Made by a program: the position numbers and the translations under genes
The notes under the pieces: generated by a model
Databases searched by the model: none
Seen by the model: only the letters and a program-made list of their open reading frames with translations
What the model was told of the DNA's origin: nothing
Source: Acholeplasmataceae bacterium
GTDB taxonomy: Bacteria > Bacillota_I > Bacilli_A > Acholeplasmatales > Acholeplasmataceae
NCBI GenBank assembly: GCA_030656435.1
Contig: JAUSOA010000153.1
Location: 1-5,537 of the forward strand
Reading direction: 5' to 3'
Length of the DNA: 5,537 nucleotides
In this document: piece by piece, positions 1 through 5,537 of the stretch
Numbering within the stretch: the first letter of the stretch is position 1
Layout of the letters: every line of letters begins with the position of its first letter

Positions 1-552
1 CTATCACCTCAGCCAATTAAGTACTTTATTCCGTATTTAGTTGAAATCGAAAAGAAAGAGGAAAATATTATGGATGCAAAACCAATCTTCGTACAAATCA
101 TTCAAAGACCCAAAAGAAAAGCTATTATCAAAAGAGCTAAAGATGCTACCGATTACTTCAGCTATTGTGAGGAAGTGAGCTGTGATGTTTGGGGAATACT
201 AACAAGCGTTAAAGAAGCATTAAATGAACCAATGGGCATTTGGCTATCAGATGCTTTAAAAAAGCCTAACACATCCCTATACGTCCAAGGTGTTGAAGTA
301 CCTGAAGATTATCAAGGTATTTTACCTGAAGGCTTTGAAATGATTGATCTACCTGCATGTGAGCTTGTTCTATTTCAAGGAGAGCCCTATGATGATCAAG
401 ATTTTAGAGCACAAATAGGCTTTGTTATGGAATCGATTGAAAAGTATAATCCAAGAGTTTATGGATTCTCATATGATCCAAATGGTTACCGTTTCCAATA
501 CGAGCCTCAAGGATATAGAGGATATATTGAAGGAAGAGTTATCAAAAGATAA
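1..552 (+). CDS. AraC-family transcriptional regulator, 3' part (linker and effector-binding domain)
   Basis: This is the C-terminal 183 codons of a regulator whose start lies left of the window. The frame is open from base 1, so the ATG at 70 is probably internal rather than the true start. The first ~23 visible residues (with PIKYFIPYLV) resemble the linker that follows the helix-turn-helix in AraC proteins of this type. From about base 70 the product is a GyrI-like/AraC effector-binding domain, recognised by ATDYFSYCEEV followed by CDVWGILTSVKEAL, then YVQGVEVPEDYQG, LPEGFEMIDLPACE, and a C-terminal YGFSYDP...GYRGYIEGR. Such domains bind small, often hydrophobic or cationic ligands and adjust DNA binding by the N-terminal HTH, which is not visible here. 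Ligand and targets cannot be read from the sequence. The gene ends at TAA 550-552, directly before a strong hairpin terminator, so it is the last gene of its transcript. A stand-alone GyrI-like protein starting at 70 is the alternative, but the ATG lacks a good Shine-Dalgarno sequence at the usual spacing. Confidence 0.85.
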   Translation, partial: LSPQPIKYFIPYLVEIEKKEENIMDAKPIFVQIIQRPKRKAIIKRAKDATDYFSYCEEVSCDVWGILTSVKEALNEPMGIWLSDALKKPNTSLYVQGVEVPEDYQGILPEGFEMIDLPACELVLFQGEPYDDQDFRAQIGFVMESIEKYNPRVYGFSYDPNGYRFQYEPQGYRGYIEGRVIKR

Positions 553-571
553 CGATATGAGAAAATTATAT

Positions 572-608
572 AAAAAGGTAGACTTTTCGCTCAAAAGTCT
601 ATCTTTTT
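572..608 (+). terminator. Intrinsic terminator after the AraC-family gene
   Basis: Bases 572-587 pair with 593-608 to form a 16-bp stem with a single G-U wobble and a 5-base loop (CGCTC). The 3' arm ends in TTTTT followed by GTTT, giving the U-rich tail. The 5' arm begins with AAAAA, so the hairpin could also act on the opposite strand. It starts 20 bases after the regulator's stop codon and separates this gene from the lipoprotein gene. Confidence 0.85.
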
Positions 609-757
609 GTTTAGATAAACAAAAGTTATTTTAAAAACTACGTCGAATCGAACCAATTATATTCTTAATGTCTTTCTTATTACATAAAAATAATCAGCAT
701 TTAAGCATTCCATATCTTAAAAATTCCTAAAGTATGAGATAAATCGAACTGCATACA

Positions 758-766
758 TGTTATAAT
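758..766 (+). promoter_or_regulatory. Extended -10 promoter for the lipoprotein gene
   Basis: TGTTATAAT at 758-766 is a consensus extended -10 element: TG, one base, then a perfect TATAAT at 761-766. The matching -35 position (about 738-743, GATAAA) is poor, which fits an extended -10 promoter that relies little on -35 contacts. Transcription would start near 773, giving a leader of about 30 bases before the ATG at 803. The rest of the 635-757 spacer holds no gene that I can support. Confidence 0.7.
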
Positions 767-769
767 ATT

Positions 770-791
770 AACAATCATGTAACAATCATTT
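770..791 (+). repeat. Two-copy tandem 11-base repeat in the lipoprotein leader
   Basis: AACAATCATGT (770-780) is followed at once by AACAATCATTT (781-791), two copies differing at one base. They lie between the -10 element and the Shine-Dalgarno sequence, overlapping the expected transcription start. The spacing of about one helical turn could suit a protein bound to one DNA face, but a simple chance duplication in AT-rich DNA is equally possible. Confidence 0.6.
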
Positions 792-802
792 CGGAGGGGT
801 AA

Positions 803-2119
803 ATGAAAAAAATACTGACAGTTTTTATGTTTTTACTGGGATTCATTCTTTTTTCTAGTTGTACAAATGCTTCAGATTCACCAAGAGATAGTTATGGGTT
901 TAAGAATACTACAGAACAAACAAAAGAAGAGATTCAAGAAAAAATAGCCTTCTACTCAAATCGAATGATTACTAGCTCTCAAAGTAAGATGAGTCTAAAT
1001 AAAAGCTTAAGTCATACCTTTTTCAGTGTAGCAGATTCATTATCTATTCCTTTTTTGAGAGATGAATTACCACCCAGAAAGGAATATCATCGTGATTTTG
1101 ATATGATTGATCCCATTTTCGTTCAAAGTATCGGAAATAGACTCAAGACTTTTCATGATAGGCTTAATTTTTGTGATGAGTTTGTTGAAGATGTTTTTTG
1201 TACGTTCAAGATTGAAAATACTGAGATGATGATTAAAGTTAGAAATGAAGAGAATCAACTCTATATTGAAGTTATTAGTTTTTCTAAAAGTGTCAATGCT
1301 TCAGGAGTAGCAGTGTATGTTACAACAGCGATGATCTATCTAAATCTCATTGACGATAAAATTCGTTATGAAGAGGTTAACGATTCGAAAAGTGAGATCT
1401 ATGGTGAGAAATCTCATCTCTTAATATATAATCTTTACAATGAGTCCGGTGATATAATCAAGATTAAAATCAATATGTTAAACAATCACGAATTTTATTA
1501 TCATCAACACGATTCTTTAGCAAAGACGAACTTTTGGTTCTCAAACACAAATAATGAAATGTATGTTAATCATACCGATTTAATCAGTGATAAATATCAT
1601 GCTCTTCAGTTTAGAGACGATGAAATCATAAAATTGACAGTTGGTTATGAGTTCTATAACTCTTTATTTACATATATTTATACGACGGAGTCTGGAACTC
1701 CAAGGATTGACCTCAAATGGGATTTACTTCAAGTAACTGGCTGGGACAAGGCATTAATTTCCGATAGAGGAAGTGATTCAATCCTCAAGGAAAATGTCGA
1801 ATTATTAACGGATTTCAAAATAAGTATCATAACGAGTAAATATACAGATGCCAATGCATCCATTAACATTCCTGCAGAAGAGTTAACAGAAAATCTTATC
1901 AATCTTTCTGATTATGGGCTATCCTTCACTAAGGTCACCCTAGAACAAATCAATCTTGATATCCCATTCTTAGAAGATAACTACAGGACTTTAATAGAAG
2001 AAAAGGGACTCTTTCTTGAAATAGAGAAAAATAAAGAAATATTGCTTAATTTTATCCCATTTTATGCAGATGAAGACATAGTTAACGACTTGTTTGAGAA
2101 AATGCTTTTTGGTCATTAA
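803..2119 (+). CDS. Predicted lipoprotein of unknown function
   Basis: A 438-residue product with a lipoprotein signal peptide: MKK, a hydrophobic stretch at residues 4-17, then FSSC with the expected lipidated Cys at residue 20. It should be anchored on the outer face of the membrane. The lipobox is slightly off consensus, with Phe at -3. The mature part has no further membrane segment. It begins with a polar, Ser/Thr-rich linker (about 21-70), followed by alternating hydrophobic/polar stretches rich in Tyr, Phe, Ile, Asn and Asp that suggest a largely beta-structured domain. Two other cysteines, 124 and 133, could form a disulfide. I recognise no family or catalytic motif. The start is supported by GGAGG at 793-797, five bases before the ATG, and by the signal peptide. 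It has its own promoter and is followed after 57 bases by a small membrane protein gene in the same direction. Roles such as substrate binding or envelope sensing are possible, but nothing in the sequence decides between them. Confidence 0.8.
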   Translation: MKKILTVFMFLLGFILFSSCTNASDSPRDSYGFKNTTEQTKEEIQEKIAFYSNRMITSSQSKMSLNKSLSHTFFSVADSLSIPFLRDELPPRKEYHRDFDMIDPIFVQSIGNRLKTFHDRLNFCDEFVEDVFCTFKIENTEMMIKVRNEENQLYIEVISFSKSVNASGVAVYVTTAMIYLNLIDDKIRYEEVNDSKSEIYGEKSHLLIYNLYNESGDIIKIKINMLNNHEFYYHQHDSLAKTNFWFSNTNNEMYVNHTDLISDKYHALQFRDDEIIKLTVGYEFYNSLFTYIYTTESGTPRIDLKWDLLQVTGWDKALISDRGSDSILKENVELLTDFKISIITSKYTDANASINIPAEELTENLINLSDYGLSFTKVTLEQINLDIPFLEDNYRTLIEEKGLFLEIEKNKEILLNFIPFYADEDIVNDLFEKMLFGH

Positions 2120-2176
2120 TAAGTGATGATAGGCAAATCATTGTAATCTTAAAAATATCAAATTTTTGGAGGGAAA

Positions 2177-2551
2177 ATGAAAAAAATATACGAGAAATAT
2201 ATAAGTAGATGGGAAAAAAAGAAAAGAAAAAAATTAGGTGATAGAAAATTCCTTGAAAAATATAGTGTCAATGATAAATTCTATATTAAACAAGGAAGAT
2301 ACACATATCCTATCTTTGCAGTTGCATTTTTAATGATTGGTATCATAAGATATAAGTTATATTTAGAGAATGGTGAATCACTTAATCTAATAAGTGCCAT
2401 TACTTTTTCAGTATGTGGACTCATTTGGGTGCTTTATGCGATTTTTGGATATAAGGTTAGTTTTGACTACATTGAAGCTAAATATGAATCTTGGAAATTA
2501 GAACTCAATGAATTAAACAATAATCAAATTGATACTGAAGCACTAGATTGA
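2177..2551 (+). CDS. Small basic membrane protein with two predicted helices, unknown function
   Basis: A 124-residue product. Residues 1-24 are strongly basic, including a KKKRKK run near 14-19. Two hydrophobic segments follow, about 44-58 (PIFAVAFLMIGIIRY) and 71-91 (LISAITFSVCGLIWVLYAIF). A polar, finally acidic tail of about 33 residues ends the protein. By the positive-inside rule both ends should be cytoplasmic, with a short outside loop around ENGESLN. I do not recognise a family. The start is supported by GGAGGG at 2168-2173, directly before the ATG at 2177. The gene ends in TGA, evidence that TGA is a stop codon in this organism. It lies between the lipoprotein gene and the acetyltransferase gene with no clear promoter or terminator on either side, so co-transcription is likely. 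A link to the lipoprotein is only inferred from adjacency. Confidence 0.75.
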   Translation: MKKIYEKYISRWEKKKRKKLGDRKFLEKYSVNDKFYIKQGRYTYPIFAVAFLMIGIIRYKLYLENGESLNLISAITFSVCGLIWVLYAIFGYKVSFDYIEAKYESWKLELNELNNNQIDTEALD

Positions 2552-2593
2552 TTCATATCAAATCAATGAAAAAACAACAAGGAGCTACTCAAG

Positions 2594-3109
2594 ATGAACA
2601 TAAGTCTAAAAATTGTAAAGGAAGAAGAAAAGGAAATACTTAAAAATCTTCTTGAAAAATATCAATATGAGTTTTCTAAATATACAAAGCTCGATGTAAA
2701 CTTTCTTGGTCTATATGGCTACCCCTATTTAGATTATTATTGGACTGAAAAAAATAGATGGGCTTATTTCATCATTGTTGATGAAAAGCTTGCTGGATTT
2801 GTGATGGTCATAGATTTACCTGAAGTAAATGATCGATCCACTGACTTTCAAATGGCTGAATTCTTTGTTCTTCATAAATATAGAAGAATGAACATAGGCA
2901 AGAAAGCAGTATTTGAAGTATTTAGTAAACATCAAGGCAAATGGCAGCTTAAGGTTCACCCAGAAAATAAAACTTCCATATCATTTTGGACCAATGTAAT
3001 AGAAGAATATACGAAAAAAAATTATGAACTGATTAAAGCTTATCCGAATACTGAGTATGAGGATCAAAGATTAGGAGATATTTATTTCTTTGATACGACA
3101 AAAAAATAA
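2594..3109 (+). CDS. GNAT-family N-acetyltransferase
   Basis: A 171-residue product with the layout of a single-domain GNAT enzyme, which moves an acetyl group from acetyl-CoA to an amine of a small molecule or protein. The central strand AYFIIVDEKLAGFVMVIDLP (about 57-76) is followed by the core strand EFFVLHKYRR (89-98). The pyrophosphate-binding loop follows as RRMNIGKKAVFEVF (97-110), matching the R/Q-x-x-G-x-G/A pattern except that Asn100 stands where Gly is usual. The HPENKTSISFWTNVI segment (about 122-136) matches the Asn/aromatic region after strand 5 in many family members. The substrate cannot be told. GGAG at 2581-2584 lies nine bases before the ATG. The gene is 42 bases after the small membrane protein gene and convergent with ribH, sharing a terminator with it. 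Its length (171) is normal for the family. Confidence 0.85.
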   Translation: MNISLKIVKEEEKEILKNLLEKYQYEFSKYTKLDVNFLGLYGYPYLDYYWTEKNRWAYFIIVDEKLAGFVMVIDLPEVNDRSTDFQMAEFFVLHKYRRMNIGKKAVFEVFSKHQGKWQLKVHPENKTSISFWTNVIEEYTKKNYELIKAYPNTEYEDQRLGDIYFFDTTKK

Positions 3110-3130
3110 TAGTAGTTACTATATAATCAA

Positions 3131-3161
3131 AAAGCAGATCCTATTGACAAGGGTCTGCTTT
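3131..3161. terminator. Bidirectional intrinsic terminator between GNAT gene and rib operon
   Basis: AAAGCAGATCC (3131-3141) pairs with GGGTCTGCTTT (3151-3161), an 11-bp stem with one wobble pair and a 9-base loop. It sits between two convergent genes, 21 bases after the GNAT stop and 21 bases beyond the ribH stop on the other strand. The T-run is better on the minus strand (TTTTT, from 3133-3129) than on the plus strand (TTT, then AATCATTTT). It therefore probably ends the rib operon efficiently and the + transcript less strongly. Confidence 0.8.
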
Positions 3162-3182
3162 AATCATTTTATAGAAAAATAC

Positions 3183-3644
3183 TTAGATAGACTTTAATAA
3201 ATTAACCATCTCAATTGCAGTAACAGCTGCTTCAAATCCTTTATTACCAGCCTTAGTTCCTGCTCTTTCAATTGCTTGTTCGATGCTATCTGTAGTGAGT
3301 ACTCCAAAGATGACTGGAACTTCAGTTTCTAACGATACATGAGCAACACCCTTAGTCACTTCACTTGCTACATAATCAAAATGAGGAGTATTACCTCTAA
3401 TGACTGCGCCTAAACAAATCACTGCATCATATTTCTTTGACTTCGCTAATCTTTTAGCAACCAATGGAATTTCAAATGCTCCTGGAACCCAAGTGACATC
3501 AATTGAATCTTCGGTTGCTCCATGGCGGAGTAATGCATCCATTGCCCCTTCAAGTAGCTTAGATCCAATAAACTCATTAAATCTTCCTACAACGATATTA
3601 AATTTTGAACCCTTGACAATTAAATTTCCTTCGAATGTTTTCAT
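3183..3644 (-). CDS. ribH: 6,7-dimethyl-8-ribityllumazine synthase (riboflavin synthase beta chain)
   Basis: RibH condenses 5-amino-6-ribitylaminouracil with 3,4-dihydroxy-2-butanone 4-phosphate to form dimethylribityllumazine, the penultimate step of riboflavin synthesis. In related bacteria it assembles into a 60-subunit icosahedral shell in the cytoplasm. The 153-residue product has the family's usual length (154 in Bacillus subtilis). It carries the substrate-binding motifs in order: RFNEFI (21-26), WVPGAFEIP (52-60), GAVIRGNTPHFDYV (79-92) with the catalytic His88, GVLTTDS (114-120) and a closing GTKAGNKGFEAA with Arg127 just before it. The ATG at 3644 follows the ribBA stop codon by only four bases. 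Its Shine-Dalgarno GAGGAG (3660-3655) lies inside the 3' end of ribBA, so the two genes are probably translationally coupled. It is the last gene of the operon, and the shared hairpin terminator follows. Confidence 0.97.
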   Translation of the reverse strand: MKTFEGNLIVKGSKFNIVVGRFNEFIGSKLLEGAMDALLRHGATEDSIDVTWVPGAFEIPLVAKRLAKSKKYDAVICLGAVIRGNTPHFDYVASEVTKGVAHVSLETEVPVIFGVLTTDSIEQAIERAGTKAGNKGFEAAVTAIEMVNLLKSI

Positions 3645-3648
3645 TATT

Positions 3649-4851
3649 TTATTTCTCCTCTATATTGAGCATATGCCCTAGTTTTTGTTTTTTTGTTGAT
3701 AAATACGATTCATTGACTTCATTATGATTCATTTGGATAGAGACTCTTTCAACAATCTCTAATCCGTATCCAGATAACCCGTGTATTTTTTTTGGATTAT
3801 TGGTGATAAGTTTGATCTTTCTAACATTTAAATCACTTAATATTTGTGCACCAATTCCATAATCTCTCATATCTACAGGGAAGCCTAAAGCGATATTTGC
3901 TTCTACGGTATCCATTCCTTGGTCTTGAAGAGCGTATGCTTTAATCTTATTAATTAAACCAATGCCGCGTCCTTCTTGACGCATGTAAAGAAGTATTCCC
4001 TTACCCTCTTGATTGATCATATCTAGTGCTCTAGCTAGCTGATCACCACAGTCACATCGTTTCGATGCAAATGCATCTCCAGTTAGACATTCAGAGTGAA
4101 CTCTAACTAATATGGTATCAGTTTCTTTAATATCTCCCTTAACAAGTGCCACATGATGTTCTTTGGTTAATACATTTTCAAACCCGATAATTTTAAAATC
4201 TCCATGATGTGTAGGCATCGATGCTTCAGCAGCTCTTTTGACGTATTGATCTTGTTTTCTACGGTAAGCGATTAAGGATGCGATTGTAATCATTTTGAGT
4301 TGATGCTTTTTTGCATAAATCTCTAAATCACCAATACGAGCCATGGTTCCATCGTCTTTCATAATTTCACAAATGACACCTGCGGGCTTTAGTCCTGCAA
4401 GTCTTGCAAGATCCACTGATGCCTCTGTATGGCCTGCACGCTTAAGCACTCCACCATCCATAGCAACTAAAGGGAAGATGTGTCCAGGCTTTTTAAAGTC
4501 AAAGCGAGTAGAAGTCTCATCCATTACCTTATGAATTGTTTTGCTTCTTTCATATGCTGAAATTCCAGTTGTTGAATCCTTTGCGTCAATAGATACTGTA
4601 AAAGCAGTATGATAGGTATCTGTGTTATCACTGACCATTGGGTAAAACCCTAATCTCTTCGCATGCTTTTCTTCGAGCGGTATGCAAATTAATCCGCGAC
4701 CATGAGTTGCCATAAAATTAATGGCCTCTGGTGTAGCATGCTCTGCAGCCATGAGTAGGTCACCCTCATTTTCGCGGTCTTCATCGTCAACGACGATGAT
4801 CATTTTACCGATTTTTATATCAGCAATTGCTTCTTCAATTGTATTAAACAT
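3649..4851 (-). CDS. ribBA: Bifunctional 3,4-dihydroxy-2-butanone 4-phosphate synthase / GTP cyclohydrolase II
   Basis: RibBA supplies both precursors of riboflavin. Numbering is from an alternative ATG at 4857, two codons upstream. The N-terminal half (about 1-200) is DHBP synthase, converting ribulose 5-phosphate to dihydroxybutanone phosphate plus formate. Its motifs are the Mg-binding DDEDRENEGD (24-33), ATHGRGLIC, the TTGISAYERSKTI loop and RAGHTEASVDLARLAG (140-155) with His143, followed by Glu164. The C-terminal half (about 205-402) is GTP cyclohydrolase II. Its zinc ligands are Cys257, Cys268 and Cys270 (HSECLTGDAF...RCDCGDQ), with MRQEGRGIG (292-300), RDYGIGAQIL and ITNNPKK (351-357) downstream. 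Both domains look intact, so the enzyme should be bifunctional. I prefer the ATG at 4851 because AAGGAG (4864-4859) is seven bases from it but only one base from the ATG at 4857. The ribE stop codon overlaps this Shine-Dalgarno sequence. Confidence 0.96.
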   Translation of the reverse strand: MFNTIEEAIADIKIGKMIIVVDDEDRENEGDLLMAAEHATPEAINFMATHGRGLICIPLEEKHAKRLGFYPMVSDNTDTYHTAFTVSIDAKDSTTGISAYERSKTIHKVMDETSTRFDFKKPGHIFPLVAMDGGVLKRAGHTEASVDLARLAGLKPAGVICEIMKDDGTMARIGDLEIYAKKHQLKMITIASLIAYRRKQDQYVKRAAEASMPTHHGDFKIIGFENVLTKEHHVALVKGDIKETDTILVRVHSECLTGDAFASKRCDCGDQLARALDMINQEGKGILLYMRQEGRGIGLINKIKAYALQDQGMDTVEANIALGFPVDMRDYGIGAQILSDLNVRKIKLITNNPKKIHGLSGYGLEIVERVSIQMNHNEVNESYLSTKKQKLGHMLNIEEK

Positions 4852-4858
4852 TTTCATT

Positions 4859-4864
4859 CTCCTT
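4859..4864 (-). promoter_or_regulatory. Ribosome binding site that decides the ribBA start
   Basis: AAGGAG on the minus strand. Two ATGs follow in the same frame, at 4857 (one base away, too close) and 4851 (seven bases away, ideal). The last two bases of the ribE stop codon TAA (4865-4863) form the first two bases of this site. A ribosome finishing ribE therefore stops on top of the ribBA ribosome binding site, a usual layout for translational coupling. Confidence 0.75.
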
Positions 4865-5498
4865 AAAATCCATATTTTTTTAAACTTTCTAAAGTTATTC
4901 CTTTTTGATTGGTACTGCCTAATAATTTTTCTACGTATTTTGAAATGACGTCACATTCTAGATTGACTGCCTCACCAACACGCTTATCAAGTAATGTCGT
5001 ATCTTTTTGAGTGAGTGGAATAATAGATACACTAAACCCATACTGATCGACCTTAACAACTGTTAAACTAATCCCATCGATTGCAATACTGCCCTGATCA
5101 ATGATGTATTTTAGAATGTCACTATTTGCTTGAATATAAATGAGTCTTGCGATATCTAACTTTGTTATTGAGCTAATTGTTCCAACACCATCAATATGAC
5201 CACTTACAATATGACCTCCAAAACGGTCACCAACCTGCATCGCACGCTCTAAATTCACACGACTTCCTGGAGTGAGTCTTTGAATCGTTGTTCGGTTTAA
5301 TGTTTCATTCATAACATCGACTGTAAAGCTTTGCTCATCCATTTTTGTAACAGATAAACAAACTCCGCTTGTCGATATGCTATCTCCAAGCTTAGTATCT
5401 TTTAGAACCTTGCTTGCAGAAATCGTTAAAACTGCGCTTTTAGGTCCTTTTTTAATGGATTTGACAATTCCAATTTCTTCAATAATGCCTGTAAACAT
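4863..5498 (-). CDS. ribE: Riboflavin synthase, alpha chain
   Basis: RibE converts two molecules of dimethylribityllumazine into one riboflavin and one 5-amino-6-ribitylaminouracil, the last step of the pathway. The 211-residue product shows the typical two repeated lumazine-binding barrels. The N-barrel (about 1-97) starts with the hallmark MFTGIIEEIG and includes GVCLSVT (45-51) with the conserved Cys47, then DVMNETL and VNLERAM. The C-barrel (98-190) has GGHIVSGHIDGVG (94-106) with His101, GSIAIDGISLTV (136-147), SIIPLTQKDTTL and NLECDVISKYVE. The tail ending LKKYGF resembles the C-terminus of other Firmicute enzymes, so the protein is complete. Residue 44 is Ser where many homologues have Asn before the Gly-Val-Cys-Leu motif. 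A perfect AAGGAGGT (5512-5505) six bases before the ATG supports the start, although the frame stays open to the window edge. It is the first visible gene of the operon; ribD is expected upstream. Confidence 0.97.
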   Translation of the reverse strand: MFTGIIEEIGIVKSIKKGPKSAVLTISASKVLKDTKLGDSISTSGVCLSVTKMDEQSFTVDVMNETLNRTTIQRLTPGSRVNLERAMQVGDRFGGHIVSGHIDGVGTISSITKLDIARLIYIQANSDILKYIIDQGSIAIDGISLTVVKVDQYGFSVSIIPLTQKDTTLLDKRVGEAVNLECDVISKYVEKLLGSTNQKGITLESLKKYGF

Positions 5499-5504
5499 AA
5501 GAAT

Positions 5505-5512
5505 ACCTCCTT
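5505..5512 (-). promoter_or_regulatory. Ribosome binding site of ribE
   Basis: A full-consensus AAGGAGGT on the minus strand, six bases before the ribE ATG. It settles the start at 5498 even though the same frame continues without a stop to the window edge at 5537. The strength of the site suits a gene whose translation starts independently of the one before it. Confidence 0.85.
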
Positions 5513-5537
5513 GTGTATATAAATCTATTGAGTAGTA

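Noticed and set aside
422..634. Open frame overlapping the end of the regulator gene in another frame
   Set aside because: It overlaps the well-supported AraC-family frame and runs through the terminator hairpin; its product has no recognisable features.
635..757. Possible small RNA or regulatory RNA in the spacer before the lipoprotein promoter
   Set aside because: No stable structure, promoter or terminator of its own could be made out; only a short AGCATT duplication is visible.
1067..1258. Open frame antisense to the lipoprotein gene
   Set aside because: No ribosome binding site of note, and it lies fully inside a longer frame that has a promoter, a ribosome binding site and a signal peptide.
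2153..2167. Short A-run/T-run inverted repeat just before the small membrane protein gene
   Set aside because: Only A-T pairs and next to the ribosome binding site; no stable stem, so not called as a terminator.
2547..2567. Inverted repeat ATTGATT/AATCAAT around the end of the small membrane protein gene
   Set aside because: A 7-bp, almost all A/T stem with no T-run after it; too weak for a terminator and likely by chance in AT-rich DNA.
3109..3127. Small palindrome ATAGTA/TACTAT and a TATAAT on the + strand after the GNAT gene
   Set aside because: The palindrome has a 2-base loop and only six pairs, and no + strand gene follows that the TATAAT could serve.
3400..3681. Open frames antisense to ribH and ribBA (also 4343-4534 and 4721-4948)
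   Set aside because: They lie opposite highly conserved coding sequence and give low-complexity, Ser/Ala-rich or hydrophobic products typical of antisense shadows.
1..5537. CRISPR arrays, insertion sequences, tRNA or rRNA genes, phage or defence genes
   Set aside because: No regularly spaced repeats, transposase motifs, cloverleaf sequences or recognisable defence proteins were seen on either strand.

Overview
The window is AT-rich (about one third G+C) and reads as chromosomal DNA from a low-GC Firmicute or an Acholeplasma/Izemoplasma-like mollicute. Shine-Dalgarno sequences are strong (GGAGG type), TGG encodes tryptophan, and TGA acts as a stop at the end of the small membrane protein gene. 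This indicates the standard code rather than the Mycoplasma code. The lineage is inferred from composition and gene style; there is no rRNA or other marker gene here.

Left part (1-608, + strand): the 3' part of an AraC-family regulator gene. Only the inter-domain linker and the effector-binding (GyrI-like) domain lie in the window, and the reading frame is open to base 1. A strong intrinsic terminator follows it. Next comes a 170-base spacer with a second small palindrome, an extended -10 promoter and a short tandem repeat.

Middle part (803-3109, + strand): three genes in one direction. They are a 438-residue predicted lipoprotein of unknown function, a 124-residue basic protein with two predicted membrane helices, and a GNAT-type N-acetyltransferase. 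The gaps are 57 and 42 bases with no convincing terminator, so they could be one transcript. The set ends at a hairpin (3131-3161) shared with the convergent operon on the other side.

Right part (3183-5498, - strand): a tightly packed riboflavin biosynthesis operon in the order ribE, ribBA, ribH. RibBA makes both precursors, one from GTP and one from ribulose 5-phosphate. RibH joins the dihydroxybutanone phosphate to the pyrimidine to give dimethylribityllumazine, and RibE dismutates that to riboflavin. The deaminase/reductase RibD, needed between these steps, is not in the window. It would be expected just beyond the right edge, with any FMN riboswitch further upstream. All three rib genes look complete, with their key motifs intact.

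Nothing here is clearly a new system. The least explained part is the lipoprotein and small membrane protein pair, neither of which I can assign to a known family.
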